A stretch of 64,000 nucleotides of DNA from Candidatus Uabimicrobium amorphum (GTDB lineage Bacteria > Planctomycetota > Uabimicrobiia > Uabimicrobiales > Uabimicrobiaceae). Within the stretch, counting starts at the first letter, position 1, and each line of letters starts with the position of its first letter. The DNA is taken from positions 7,144,501 to 7,208,500 of the forward strand of contig NZ_AP019860.1 in assembly GCF_009002475.1 (NCBI RefSeq). Reading direction: 5' to 3'. Shown in pieces: positions 1 to 9,140 of the stretch. A program made the translations under genes and the position numbers. The notes below the pieces were generated by a model, which made no database searches, was not told the DNA's origin, and was given only the letters and a program-made list of their open reading frames with translations.

Positions 1-31
1 ATTTGTCGAATTCAAAACTAGGAGACTTGCG

Positions 32-985
32 GTGTGTAAATCAACAAAAAATAATAAATATATTCACCAGTTGTTCCTGATATGTGCACTACTTTACATT
101 TCCTGTTCAGGAGCGATTGATACCAGAAAATATCATAGAGATACGTTTACCCAAGCGACAACTTCCGCAACGACAGATGTTTCCATAGCCTTCATACATA
201 CCGGTAATACTTTTTCATCTGAATCCATGATTTTTGATGGCGGACGAACTTTTTGCTCCCACGAAACAGTCTTTGTGGCCGTATTGGTGAAACACCCCCA
301 AGGAACTTTTTTATTCGACACAGGTCTTGGTGAAAATATTGACGAACAGTTTGCCGACAATTGCTGTTTTCACCAGATGATACTTTCTTACAACAAAACA
401 CAGGCTGCTTCAACGCAATTAGCGTCTCATGACATGGATATCAAAATGATCATCCCTTCACATTTGCATTGGGATCATGCGAGTGGTATTGTTGATTTTC
501 CACATGCACAAGTATGGATACAAAAAAATGAACTGCTATGGGCAAAGTCCATGTTTCCGCCTCATGTACTTCCCAAACAAATTCATCCACGTACGATTAA
601 CTGGAAACTTTTTTCTTTTCAAGACATACCTTATGAAAATTTTACACGTAGTTTAGATATTTTCGACGATGGTTCTGTCATCTTAGTTCCTTTAGAAGGT
701 CATAGCCCTGGCTCCGTCGGCATGTTTGTCAATTTTCCCTCGGGAAGGCGCATGTTTTTTTCGGGAGATACCACTTGGGCCATTGAAGGAGTTGAAATTC
801 CAACTCAAAAAGCATGGTTGGTAAGATGCCTTGTAAAACCAGACCATGATGAAGAACAAACACGTAACATGATCGTCAAATTACACTGGTTGTCGAAAAA
901 ATATCCTCATCTCGAAATCATTCCTGCACACGATGGTAAGGTCTACAAAAAATACAGCTCTTTTCCGAAATTTATTTCAAAATGA
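32..985 (+). CDS. MBL-fold metallohydrolase, AHL-lactonase-like, exported
   Basis: Seen: the metal-binding signature SHLHWDH (HxHxDH) lies near residues 143-149, followed by a later metal His in LEGHSPGS, the bridging Asp in FSGDT and a final His in IPAHDG. This order is that of the metallo-beta-lactamase fold, and the spacing fits the N-acyl-homoserine-lactonase/glyoxalase II branch. The N-terminus is a hydrophobic signal ending in YISCSG; the Cys suggests a lipoprotein, but Tyr at -3 makes the lipobox imperfect. I chose the GTG at 32 because AGGAG lies about 8 bases upstream. Family knowledge: these enzymes are di-zinc hydrolases. The substrate is unknown, and lactonase activity is only an inference. 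It is a single gene ending before a hairpin. Confidence 0.8.
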   Translation: MCKSTKNNKYIHQLFLICALLYISCSGAIDTRKYHRDTFTQATTSATTDVSIAFIHTGNTFSSESMIFDGGRTFCSHETVFVAVLVKHPQGTFLFDTGLGENIDEQFADNCCFHQMILSYNKTQAASTQLASHDMDIKMIIPSHLHWDHASGIVDFPHAQVWIQKNELLWAKSMFPPHVLPKQIHPRTINWKLFSFQDIPYENFTRSLDIFDDGSVILVPLEGHSPGSVGMFVNFPSGRRMFFSGDTTWAIEGVEIPTQKAWLVRCLVKPDHDEEQTRNMIVKLHWLSKKYPHLEIIPAHDGKVYKKYSSFPKFISK

Positions 986-1006
986 AAATGGTAAACCTGT
1001 CAACGT

Positions 1007-1051
1007 AAATGGGCTAAGCAACCGGTAAAATCAGAATTGCTTAACCCATTT
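1007..1051. terminator. hairpin between convergent genes
   Basis: A 15-base inverted repeat (arms AAATGGGCTAAGCAA and TTGCTTAACCCATTT, one mismatch) with a 15-base loop lies between the ends of two convergent genes. There is no clear T-run on either side, so termination is inferred from position and stem strength. Confidence 0.5.
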
Positions 1052-1097
1052 GCATTTACATGTTTCTACTTTACACTTAATTTCTCGGACGTATCAA

Positions 1098-4000
1098 TCA
1101 ACTAACAACAATTTCCAGAGGTTGGCACACTTCTTCATCATACATATTGCGTATGACCACCATACCGTGTTGCTCCTGATCAGGTTCAGCGATAAACTTG
1201 CAGCGAATGTGTAATTGGTCTTCCCCCGCAAAATCATGCTCAAACAATTGTAAACGCGCTCCGCCTTTTTCAAAAGCCATACATGGAGGCAAAGCAATAT
1301 GCGCAACCATTCCGTCTTTGTAACCACCGTTATCCACAACTAAATCAACATGCTCCCCCACGGCGGCCTTGCGAATTGTTTGGCCATCTTTTTGTAGTAG
1401 ATTTCGCCCTATTTCGATGGAGCTTTCGGGTATGGTCGTTTCGTAAACGGCGTCTAGCAAAAATTGCACTCTCCCTTTGCTACAAAAAACATTCTGTGGT
1501 AAAGAATCTTTGATCATACTATTTGCTTCGACGACGGGCAATGCGTCGTGATCATCGAGACATACTTCGCCACCTTGTACAAAATCACTATTGGTCAGGC
1601 TCATCAATAACGCCACCAATGCTGCGCTGTCGGGAGTGCTATAGAAGCGCCCGCCCTCTTTCATTTGTTTACCCAACCACTGTAAGGTACCGTTGAGCTC
1701 TTGTTGACGCTGTTGGCTTTGTTGTTCGTCACTAAGTAGTACTGCTGCGGCAAAACAAGTTTGTGCGCGTAGATCTACCGCATTGGAGTCATCGGCTTTT
1801 GCTACTCCGTATATAAAGTCAGCATCTTGTTGTTGTTGCCAATTTTGCAAGACAAACTCTAAAGAAGTTTGTGGTTGCTTTTGTAAATTAATATATGCAT
1901 CACGACACGACTTGATTTCATTCGCTTCGCCATATACTTGTTCGGCTTTTTGTGTCAGAGTGGCGAGTTCTGTTAATAAATTACTCATGTCCATATCAAG
2001 CATATTCATTTGCGATAGTGGTTGCATCGTAAGTAAATGACGATATGCCAGTGGTCCCCAATAACCACAAGGTTTACTGTGGTTGGGGTACATCGTAAAT
2101 CCATTTTTCGTCCACATTCCTTGCAAGCGTTTTAATCCTTGGTATAAAGAGGACATGGATTGCGACTTTTCGTTGACATCGCCCACACACCAAGCAAGAA
2201 AGGCGCCGAGCATTTTTGCTGCGGTTTGTTCACAACAAGCGTGTGCATAATTTGCGATGGCCTGCCCACATGTTTTGGTAACTTCATTGAAGTCTTCAAC
2301 AAAGTTTATATCAAATAAGTGATCGCATTCGTCGTGGTGAAATCCTTGCCCCTCTTCCAAGATAATTAAGCGCCGTACACGTTCACAAATGCGATTAAGC
2401 GGCTTTATCCATAACTTTTCTACGTACTCATGGGTATCGTTACTTGCCGTAAATGTATAGTGCCCTGGCTGTAGATCCTCTAAAAGTATGGTGACTGGCT
2501 CTCCCGACTCACATTCCATAGGACCATCGACAATAGTACCGTTTTCTAAAATACAAGGAAAGGGTATATTGTCGCGCAAAACGGTAAAATGAAAATGAGC
2601 AGACTGTGCAACGACTGCAATCGAACCAGTAATGCTATCTTGTGGAGAGACACCACTAGGCAAACTGGAGGTGTGAATTTCGATTGCTTGCTGGGCTTGA
2701 AAGTGATTGTGATGTACGACCCATCCCTGTGAATTCAAGGCGAGAAGTTCAATCGTATAACCTGCGGGCGCTGTTGGTACATCGAGAGTAATAGTGGTAC
2801 TATTTTCGACAATGATCACATCGGCAAATAAAGTGTTTTGTTTATAGGCGATAACTTGTGTGCGATTACTCACCATAGGGGCGGGTGTACTCATGCTTCC
2901 GGCCATTGGAAAACCGCGCATTTGCATTGGTGATCCGTTCATTTCTAAAGGTGCACAAGAAACCTGCATTGTCGGAGCATATACTTCCGCACTACCCGAT
3001 CGTGGAGAGGCAGAGAACGGGGTTGGTATTGACATTTGTGCCGTAACCCCATATACATCATCGATCGCAAACGCGGAACCACCACCGCCCAAACGCGTAA
3101 TATCTTCCATCACGTGCAAACATCCCGCAAAATAACACTCAGAAAACTTATTTTCTTTTGCATCAAATTGCTGCCATTCTTCTTCTAGGCGTTCGATGCG
3201 TTTTTTCGCCGCAGCCGCTGGCAAACCACCCCCGGAGTGCAAGCGCGCATCCTTAACAATCACTGCAACCGCTGTGGGTTCATCGCTATTGGTCGTAATA
3301 GTACACGGTACTTTACTACCCGCGGTTACGGTTTTGGCCATTTTAGACTTTATTTTCAGGTCGTTACTTGCAAAAACGGGAAGCAATTTTTCAAAACATT
3401 TGCCGTCGTTACTAATAGCACCAATTGTAAGGTAACCGTGGCTCACTTCTTCTGGAATTACGACAACGATGTTTTGTCCTTTACTTATGTTGCGGACTTC
3501 TTCTCCAATGTGTTTTTCGCCAGGAAACATCCCAATGACACCCGCAACCTCAAGATCGTTATTGGCAACAATGTGAATTTTGCGCCCAACAATTTTCGTT
3601 ATGTGTAGACATTCTTCGTTGTTTGCAGAATATCCGACATGTATTCCCGCTGCTTTTTGCGTATGTTCTTGCTGTACAGCACACAACTCCACTTCCCCGA
3701 TATAGGTCTTCTTTGCGCAAGGTAGTGGCAGTTGTACACTGTGAAAACCAGAGTCATTCCATTGCGCTTCGATGTAAGTTGCCTCGGAGTTGGTTTGTGG
3801 CAATTCAATTTCCAACATCCCATGTTCATTCGTTGTGATAAGTTTCTCAACATCCGTGGCATTTTCTAGTCGTACTCTTACCTCAGTATTTTTCACATTG
3901 ATTCCGTATAACTTAAGAAGCGCTGTTCCTCGCCACTGTTCGTTTTGCAGTAGTGGTTGTTGCTCCCAAGTGGCCTGTGCACTCGAAAGAGAAAACGTCC

Positions 4001-4661
4001 CTACAGTAAACGAACATTCACTTTGATCACCACTCCCACCAACGATGGCAGTGTAATATCCAGGTGGTAAACCATCCCAGCCAACACTGGCAAGACCATG
4101 CTCAATGTCTAGATGTTTTTCGGAGTTAGGGACAGTGCCACCACCCGATTTTAGATAACAGCGTATTTTCTGTGACTGCGACGCTTCATTTGTCAACATA
4201 ATGAAGGCACTCACCTTGTCTCCAGGCTCATATGTCAAACGATCCGTGGATATCGCACATAAACTTCGAAATAATGGTTTTTTGTTAGAGATTTGATGTA
4301 AGGAACGTTGTAAATCTTTGGGAAAAAAACGCGAAATCAACGCAGGCGTCTTTTTGAAACCAAGATGATTAAAAAAATCACCATTGACTTCGCTTTTCTT
4401 GCAGAATACAAAAAAACGACCTATTTCGATAATAGGATCGTACAATTTGGGCAATGAAGAGTATTTCTTGCTAATCACTTTAGAAAGAGGAGTATCATTT
4501 GTCAGTTTCTTTCCATCCGGTAGAGTGCAGTAGCCTTCTCTGACACGACTAGATTTGAGAACGTCTTCGACGATGGCATCTTCTTTAAAACGCCACAAAC
4601 TTTCCCAGATGTTAGAATAGGAGTTTACTTTTAACAGTAAGCTTATCGTTTTTTTCGCCAT
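1098..4661 (-). CDS. alpha-2-macroglobulin-like protein with CxEQ thioester motif
   Basis: Seen: 1187 residues. An MG2-like stretch (YEPGDKVSAFIML) lies near residue 145. A Gly/Ser/Met/Pro-rich low-complexity bait-like segment spans about 555-620 and is followed by the typical FADVIIVENSTTITLDVP strand. The thioester motif C809-C810-E811-Q812 leads into helical thioester-domain sequence (GYWGPLAYRHLL). Family: bacterial A2Ms trap proteases through a Cys-Gln thioester, usually in the periplasm. Odd: I see no signal peptide or lipobox; residues 1-90 instead look like a short beta-grasp (ubiquitin-like) domain (ISLLLKV ... LPDGKKL ... LSKV). The ATG at 4661 has AGGA 8 bases upstream. No partner penicillin-binding protein is nearby. 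The location, cytosolic or exported by another route, is unresolved. Confidence 0.75.
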   Translation of the reverse strand: MAKKTISLLLKVNSYSNIWESLWRFKEDAIVEDVLKSSRVREGYCTLPDGKKLTNDTPLSKVISKKYSSLPKLYDPIIEIGRFFVFCKKSEVNGDFFNHLGFKKTPALISRFFPKDLQRSLHQISNKKPLFRSLCAISTDRLTYEPGDKVSAFIMLTNEASQSQKIRCYLKSGGGTVPNSEKHLDIEHGLASVGWDGLPPGYYTAIVGGSGDQSECSFTVGTFSLSSAQATWEQQPLLQNEQWRGTALLKLYGINVKNTEVRVRLENATDVEKLITTNEHGMLEIELPQTNSEATYIEAQWNDSGFHSVQLPLPCAKKTYIGEVELCAVQQEHTQKAAGIHVGYSANNEECLHITKIVGRKIHIVANNDLEVAGVIGMFPGEKHIGEEVRNISKGQNIVVVIPEEVSHGYLTIGAISNDGKCFEKLLPVFASNDLKIKSKMAKTVTAGSKVPCTITTNSDEPTAVAVIVKDARLHSGGGLPAAAAKKRIERLEEEWQQFDAKENKFSECYFAGCLHVMEDITRLGGGGSAFAIDDVYGVTAQMSIPTPFSASPRSGSAEVYAPTMQVSCAPLEMNGSPMQMRGFPMAGSMSTPAPMVSNRTQVIAYKQNTLFADVIIVENSTTITLDVPTAPAGYTIELLALNSQGWVVHHNHFQAQQAIEIHTSSLPSGVSPQDSITGSIAVVAQSAHFHFTVLRDNIPFPCILENGTIVDGPMECESGEPVTILLEDLQPGHYTFTASNDTHEYVEKLWIKPLNRICERVRRLIILEEGQGFHHDECDHLFDINFVEDFNEVTKTCGQAIANYAHACCEQTAAKMLGAFLAWCVGDVNEKSQSMSSLYQGLKRLQGMWTKNGFTMYPNHSKPCGYWGPLAYRHLLTMQPLSQMNMLDMDMSNLLTELATLTQKAEQVYGEANEIKSCRDAYINLQKQPQTSLEFVLQNWQQQQDADFIYGVAKADDSNAVDLRAQTCFAAAVLLSDEQQSQQRQQELNGTLQWLGKQMKEGGRFYSTPDSAALVALLMSLTNSDFVQGGEVCLDDHDALPVVEANSMIKDSLPQNVFCSKGRVQFLLDAVYETTIPESSIEIGRNLLQKDGQTIRKAAVGEHVDLVVDNGGYKDGMVAHIALPPCMAFEKGGARLQLFEHDFAGEDQLHIRCKFIAEPDQEQHGMVVIRNMYDEEVCQPLEIVVS

Positions 4662-4686
4662 AATGGTTGTCCTATTATTTTGTAAG

Positions 4687-4944
4687 TAGGGCCTGTCATC
4701 ATTCCGTACAGATATAACTGATTCATTTAATGATACGTCAGTATTATTGGGCTCGGGCTCGAAAAAACGACAATATTTTGAATGATGTCCGTGCCCAACA
4801 GTTCGCTGTTGTTTTATTAAAATGAAACTACTTCAACTTGCTGTTGGAATTGTACAATTTGGTCGTGTAAATTGTTGTACAGTTATTACTTACGGTCAAA
4901 ACTGCAAAACCATTTTGTTTTGTAGTTCCAGAGAACAGGCCCTA
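4687..4944. mobile_element. MITE-like element with short terminal inverted repeats
   Basis: This non-coding stretch of about 258 bases in a 313-base gap is bounded by TAGGGCCTGT at the left and its exact complement ACAGGCCCTA at the right. The flanking TA on both sides may be the target duplication. It has no reading frame of its own, which fits a non-autonomous element; GGGCCTGT-type ends occur among IS5-family elements, but the assignment is inference. Confidence 0.5.
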
Positions 4945-4974
4945 GAATCGGATGTATGTTTTTCCTTTGGAAAC

Positions 4975-6609
4975 TTAGTTTCTCGGACGAACTAGGTACA
5001 GTAATTTTTGGTGGTCATCGTACGCCAGTAATCGACCGGTTTTGTAGTCCAGTGCAATACGATCTGTTGAAACCACCGTACTATCGGTGCGAAATCCGAC
5101 GCGCTTGAATTTGGCGACCAAAGCTTCTGCGGAAATTTCTCCTAGTTTTATTCTGTTACCACCAAGCCCCACACGTATCCAACGCGACCGACCACTGATA
5201 GAATAAGAAGAGTGTACTGTGGAAAAATTGTCTTCCGTGATAATATGTGATCTATGTTTACTGGTGGTTGCAAACCACACATCGTTATTTTTCGTCACTA
5301 CCATATTGCTGAAATAAACTTCATCTTTAGAGGGAAGTTTAATCTTTGCCAGTGGTTGACCAACAAAGCGATTATTTGTATATGCCAACCGCCAAAAGTA
5401 TCCTCTAGAGTAAAAAATCCAACCATTTCTCCAGTCGGGCGCTCCCCATCTTATGTGTGCAAGATAAGGTGTCGGAACTCTGCCATTTTGTGTCATGAAA
5501 GTAGGTTTTACAGCAACAGTATTCCATTCGCCCCCACTTTTTTGTAAAAATCTCATGTCAAAGATACCGTTGTACATAGAAACCATCCATGCATTTCCAT
5601 TGGGTGCAACGCGAAATGTTTCGGGCTTATAATCGATAATGTTCATTTTGTTTGCGATAGATTGCATGTAACGCGAAGAAACCATAACTTTTGGCCGATA
5701 GTATGGTGGTTTCCAAGTGATAATAGGACCGTTTTTACTCGAAGCAAAACCGACATGGAGATAAAAGTTTCCTTGCTGGTCCGTTTCCAATTTATCAAAG
5801 TTATAAACAGTTTTACCAAGGGATCTACGAACTGTGTCGAGATTAATGCCAGTCAAACGACTACTTTTACTTTTATTTAAGTAAACCCACACCCCCTTTT
5901 CACCGTCTTGATGAAAACTGTATTTTTTGTCGGCATTTACCCAATAAATACTCTGCCCATCGTATGCATGCCTCATATATTTATAGGTACTCGAAAATCC
6001 ACTTTTCCACCACTCTATGTCAAAAGACATAGAATTAAAACGCGTGGAACTATCAGATGTCACAAACAAGGAAGTGTTGCGGGGATTACTGTTTTCTTCG
6101 ATAATCCTCACAGTTTTAGTACTTGCACTACGTAGCAATCTATCAATGATTGTATTCGCGGTTCTCTGACTTCTGTTATATGTACTCACCACCACCACTT
6201 CTGTTGTTCGATCTCTCATTTCAAAAGCGTAAAAGTCCATCCAGCCTCGACCACCTTCATCGCTCATATACCATTTTTGGTATGCATAACGTAAATTGTT
6301 TGGCGATTTTCTCATAGACACGCGAAATGGTTCTTTAGATCTCAAACGCAAACCCGAACTCACAAAATTGTTACCCAATGTTTGAATAATTCCAGCGAGT
6401 GAATTCCCCCTGAGAGATATCGAATGATATGTCACCAATGCAATATCGTCAGAAGAACCTTGTATTGTTTTTATTGTTATGTTGTTTGATCTGGTTTGGC
6501 TTATCTTCCAGGTGTCGCTATCCGGTAAATCAAATCGGAGCTTTCCCAGGGTAACGGGTTGCGCAAGTAAGCAGACACAAAGGATGGATGTGAATAAAAA
6601 TGCTCGCAT
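4975..6609 (-). CDS. secreted protein, PsbP/DUF1795-like N-domain plus propeller-like C-domain
   Basis: Not recognised with confidence. Seen: 544 residues, with a cleavable signal peptide (MRAFLFTSILCVCLLAQPVTLG). Residues 23-160 are compatible with a PsbP/DUF1795-type fold (KLRFDLPDSDTWKIS, ending in IIDRLLRS). Residues 180-540 carry spaced motifs such as GNAWMVSMYNG and NNDVWFATTSKH, which resemble blades of two-component-regulator beta-propellers. Start: ATG at 6609, with AAAGGA upstream. It stands alone and lies outside the cytoplasm; no catalytic residues are evident. Function unknown. Confidence 0.7.
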   Translation of the reverse strand: MRAFLFTSILCVCLLAQPVTLGKLRFDLPDSDTWKISQTRSNNITIKTIQGSSDDIALVTYHSISLRGNSLAGIIQTLGNNFVSSGLRLRSKEPFRVSMRKSPNNLRYAYQKWYMSDEGGRGWMDFYAFEMRDRTTEVVVVSTYNRSQRTANTIIDRLLRSASTKTVRIIEENSNPRNTSLFVTSDSSTRFNSMSFDIEWWKSGFSSTYKYMRHAYDGQSIYWVNADKKYSFHQDGEKGVWVYLNKSKSSRLTGINLDTVRRSLGKTVYNFDKLETDQQGNFYLHVGFASSKNGPIITWKPPYYRPKVMVSSRYMQSIANKMNIIDYKPETFRVAPNGNAWMVSMYNGIFDMRFLQKSGGEWNTVAVKPTFMTQNGRVPTPYLAHIRWGAPDWRNGWIFYSRGYFWRLAYTNNRFVGQPLAKIKLPSKDEVYFSNMVVTKNNDVWFATTSKHRSHIITEDNFSTVHSSYSISGRSRWIRVGLGGNRIKLGEISAEALVAKFKRVGFRTDSTVVSTDRIALDYKTGRLLAYDDHQKLLYLVRPRN

Positions 6610-6731
6610 TTTTTTCCTTTCGAATAGATTTTGTTGTGATTTTGTGCTCTCGATGTTGATTCTTAGAAGGTAGGTCTGTAGAACAATTGTTTTTTATTTG
6701 GTTGTAGTCTCAAGAGGAGTGGGTAGTTAAA

Positions 6732-6751
6732 CAGCCGTCGTTACACGGCTG
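6732..6751 (-). terminator. hairpin after the MORN gene
   Basis: CAGCCGT and ACGGCTG form a 7-bp stem 20 bases past the stop of the - strand MORN gene, with outer GTTA/TAAC able to extend it. Only a weak T-run follows, so this is a possible terminator. Confidence 0.4.
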
Positions 6752-6770
6752 CCTAACGAAAAAATGGTGA

Positions 6771-7988
6771 TTAATCTTCGCGATAGTTTTTTCCAACAAA
6801 GCGATTATTACGCCACCAACCTTGGCGGTGAATGTGCCCGTCGCGCGACACAAGAGTACCATATCCGTGTTTGCGACCGTCGTTCCAGTCACCGATGTAA
6901 AAGGAGCCGTCGTTCCATTCGTACAAACCAACGCCATTGCGCTTGTCATAACGCCATTGGCCTACGTAACGAGCCCCTCTTTCTTTGGTAAGAATTCCAT
7001 AACCGTGGCGTTGATGTGACACCCAATCTCCCATGTAACGACTTCCGTCGCGATAATTCTGCGCGTAAATACTTGTGTCTTCATTATTGACTAGTTTATG
7101 AAGACGCGACAAGTAGTAAGAAAAGCCATAGGTCGTGCCACTTTTAATACAGTGTTGAATGGCCGTAGAAAAAAATATGCCTTTGGTTCTTTGTGATTCT
7201 TTGGCGAGAGCCGCATCGATTTTTCTTGCCAAACCGTTATGGTTTTTGGTGATATGAGAAAAGTGATCGCCAAAAATTTGCGCGCGTGTGTTTAGGTTTT
7301 CTTCGGTGGTGAGTAAAAACGCCAAGCGTTTTATTTCACGGCGAAACTTTCGCAAATTCTCGTGCTGGGCGTACGTGTCGTCCTCTTCACGGTAGTCCTC
7401 GTCATCGTAGTACTCATCGCTCTCATCGTCGTAGTATTCCTCGTCATATTCCTCGTCGCTGTACTGTTCATCGTCTTCGTAGTTTCGGCGTTCATCTTCA
7501 TAGTCGTCGTTGTCGTATTCGTCGGTGTACTCCTCATCGTAATCATTGTCGCGGTTGTAGTAATCGTTGCGATCGTTGAATGGATTGCGATGTTTTCTAT
7601 AGCGGCGCGTGCGGCGAGGGAAATGGTTTCCCAGCCCTAAAAAACTAGTGTAGCGTTTACCAGCAATACGATAACTTCTTCCCCAACGAAAATTTTTACG
7701 CTGCTGATAACTCATATCTCCCACAACATACCAACCCATCTTGGAAAGGCGACGCATATCGCGTAACTCTCCGAGGAAAACGTTATTGAGTGATGGAAGG
7801 CGTTTTTTCTTTCCATATTGATTGATCGAATTTCGATACACATTGCCATACGCGTAGTGCAGAAGGTCTCCATCTCCGGCAATTTGCGTTTCCGTACGTG
7901 TTATTTCAATTTTTAGAATCTCCAAGTCTGCATATATTACCGTGGATAGCAATATACACATATAGAGTAATATTTTGCCAATTTGCAT
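6771..7988 (-). CDS. secreted acidic MORN-repeat protein
   Basis: Seen: about 405 residues from the ATG at 7988. That start is preferred over longer open frames because it has AGAGG upstream, begins a signal peptide (MQIGKILLYMCILLSTVIYA) and lies 10 bases after the previous gene. The middle is a tract of about 65 residues almost wholly Asp, Glu, Tyr and Arg/Asn, followed by a helical segment. The C-terminus has four MORN repeats (for example YMGDWVSHQRHGYGIL, YIGDWNDGRKHGYGTL). MORN repeats form beta-hairpin arrays that bind lipids or proteins. The acidic Tyr-rich tract could bind cations, but that is inference. It probably shares a transcript with the upstream hydrolase gene. Confidence 0.8.
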   Translation of the reverse strand: MQIGKILLYMCILLSTVIYADLEILKIEITRTETQIAGDGDLLHYAYGNVYRNSINQYGKKKRLPSLNNVFLGELRDMRRLSKMGWYVVGDMSYQQRKNFRWGRSYRIAGKRYTSFLGLGNHFPRRTRRYRKHRNPFNDRNDYYNRDNDYDEEYTDEYDNDDYEDERRNYEDDEQYSDEEYDEEYYDDESDEYYDDEDYREEDDTYAQHENLRKFRREIKRLAFLLTTEENLNTRAQIFGDHFSHITKNHNGLARKIDAALAKESQRTKGIFFSTAIQHCIKSGTTYGFSYYLSRLHKLVNNEDTSIYAQNYRDGSRYMGDWVSHQRHGYGILTKERGARYVGQWRYDKRNGVGLYEWNDGSFYIGDWNDGRKHGYGTLVSRDGHIHRQGWWRNNRFVGKNYRED

Positions 7989-7998
7989 ACCAAACCTC

Positions 7999-8961
7999 TC
8001 AAAAACGAGAAAAAAAAGAAAAAATTCGTTCGTCTGCCCAAAAACGATCGCTATCTTCGGCCACTTTGCCATCGCCAATAAAAGCGACGTGACCACCGTG
8101 TGATGGTGCGAGAATTTCGATGTTTTCGCTTTGTTGCAACAAATCATCGTAATTTTCACAGGGGATAATCGGATCGTCTTTTGCGTAAATGGCCAAAGTA
8201 GGAACTTCAATCTCCGACAAAACATCTTTGCAGCTACTTTGGGTGTAGTAATCTTGTGACCCTTTGAATCCGTATATACGACAAATTACCTTTTCGTCAA
8301 AATCGACTAAAGAACGCGGCGCTGCGTCTAAACGGGGAAATGTATGCGGATGAATGCGCCTTTTGCGTTCGTAGTTTTTGCATATATAGCCGAGAAACTT
8401 TTTGTGGTACAGCGGGCGCTCGATAAGTCGATCGAGAGTTTTTTGTAAATCTAACGGTGCACAAACAGAGGCAATTGCGGCAACAGACTCTGGTAATTTT
8501 TTTTCACCGGCCATTTTGAGTGTTATGTTTCCACCAAGAGAATATCCAATGATAAACAGGCGTTTTCCTACCTGTACATCTTGCGCAACTTTGAGTACGT
8601 CTGACCATAACCCTGCATGATACGGCAATGCACAAAGACGCATACTATCTCCACAACTACGCAAGTTCATACGGTGTACGTTATATTTGCGTTGTAGACT
8701 CTTTTTGGCCATACGCAACATATACTTTGAAACACTAGAACCTTCAAAACCGTGTACTAATAAAATATCATCGCACTCACTGCTATTCTGTGGTTGTAGA
8801 TGGCTATGCGTAATCAAGGTATTTTCCGCGTCGACCACTGTGCGAAATGTTTTTTTTGTGTGCTTGGGAAAAAAACGCGTGGCAGGCCACCAAACAGCGG
8901 CAATAGTTTGCGCATTTCCCCCTTTTAAAAGTGGATGTGGTTGAAAAGTAGGTGTATTCAT
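7999..8961 (-). CDS. yheT: YheT-family alpha/beta hydrolase
   Basis: Seen: 320 residues with the hallmarks of the YheT (UPF0017/ABHD1-3) group: the N-terminal FQPHPLLKGGNAQTI, the nucleophile elbow GYSLGGN, an acid in YAKDDPIIP, and the His loop SHGGHVAFIG. Length is normal for the family (about 320-340). Predicted cytoplasmic esterase; the substrate is unknown for the bacterial members. ATG at 8961 lacks a convincing Shine-Dalgarno sequence. The next gene starts 10 bases downstream on the same strand. Confidence 0.88.
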   Translation of the reverse strand: MNTPTFQPHPLLKGGNAQTIAAVWWPATRFFPKHTKKTFRTVVDAENTLITHSHLQPQNSSECDDILLVHGFEGSSVSKYMLRMAKKSLQRKYNVHRMNLRSCGDSMRLCALPYHAGLWSDVLKVAQDVQVGKRLFIIGYSLGGNITLKMAGEKKLPESVAAIASVCAPLDLQKTLDRLIERPLYHKKFLGYICKNYERKRRIHPHTFPRLDAAPRSLVDFDEKVICRIYGFKGSQDYYTQSSCKDVLSEIEVPTLAIYAKDDPIIPCENYDDLLQQSENIEILAPSHGGHVAFIGDGKVAEDSDRFWADERIFSFFSRF

Positions 8962-9140
8962 ATCAAAATATTTTTATATAGAAAAAATTGTTTTCTGTTG
9001 AATAATAATGTTATAGTTAGAAAACTGCACAATAACTTTACCGCAAAATGTCGCGGTAAACTTTGTTGTAAATACTACTGTATTCTGAATCGCAGCTAAC
9101 AAATAGTCAAGTCTATTGTCAATAATTTTTGAGGTTTTGT

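Noticed and set aside
7362..7640. + strand hydrophobic frame rich in Val and Ile
   Set aside because: Antisense reading of the Asp/Glu/Tyr tract of the MORN gene; the hydrophobicity is a codon-complement effect.
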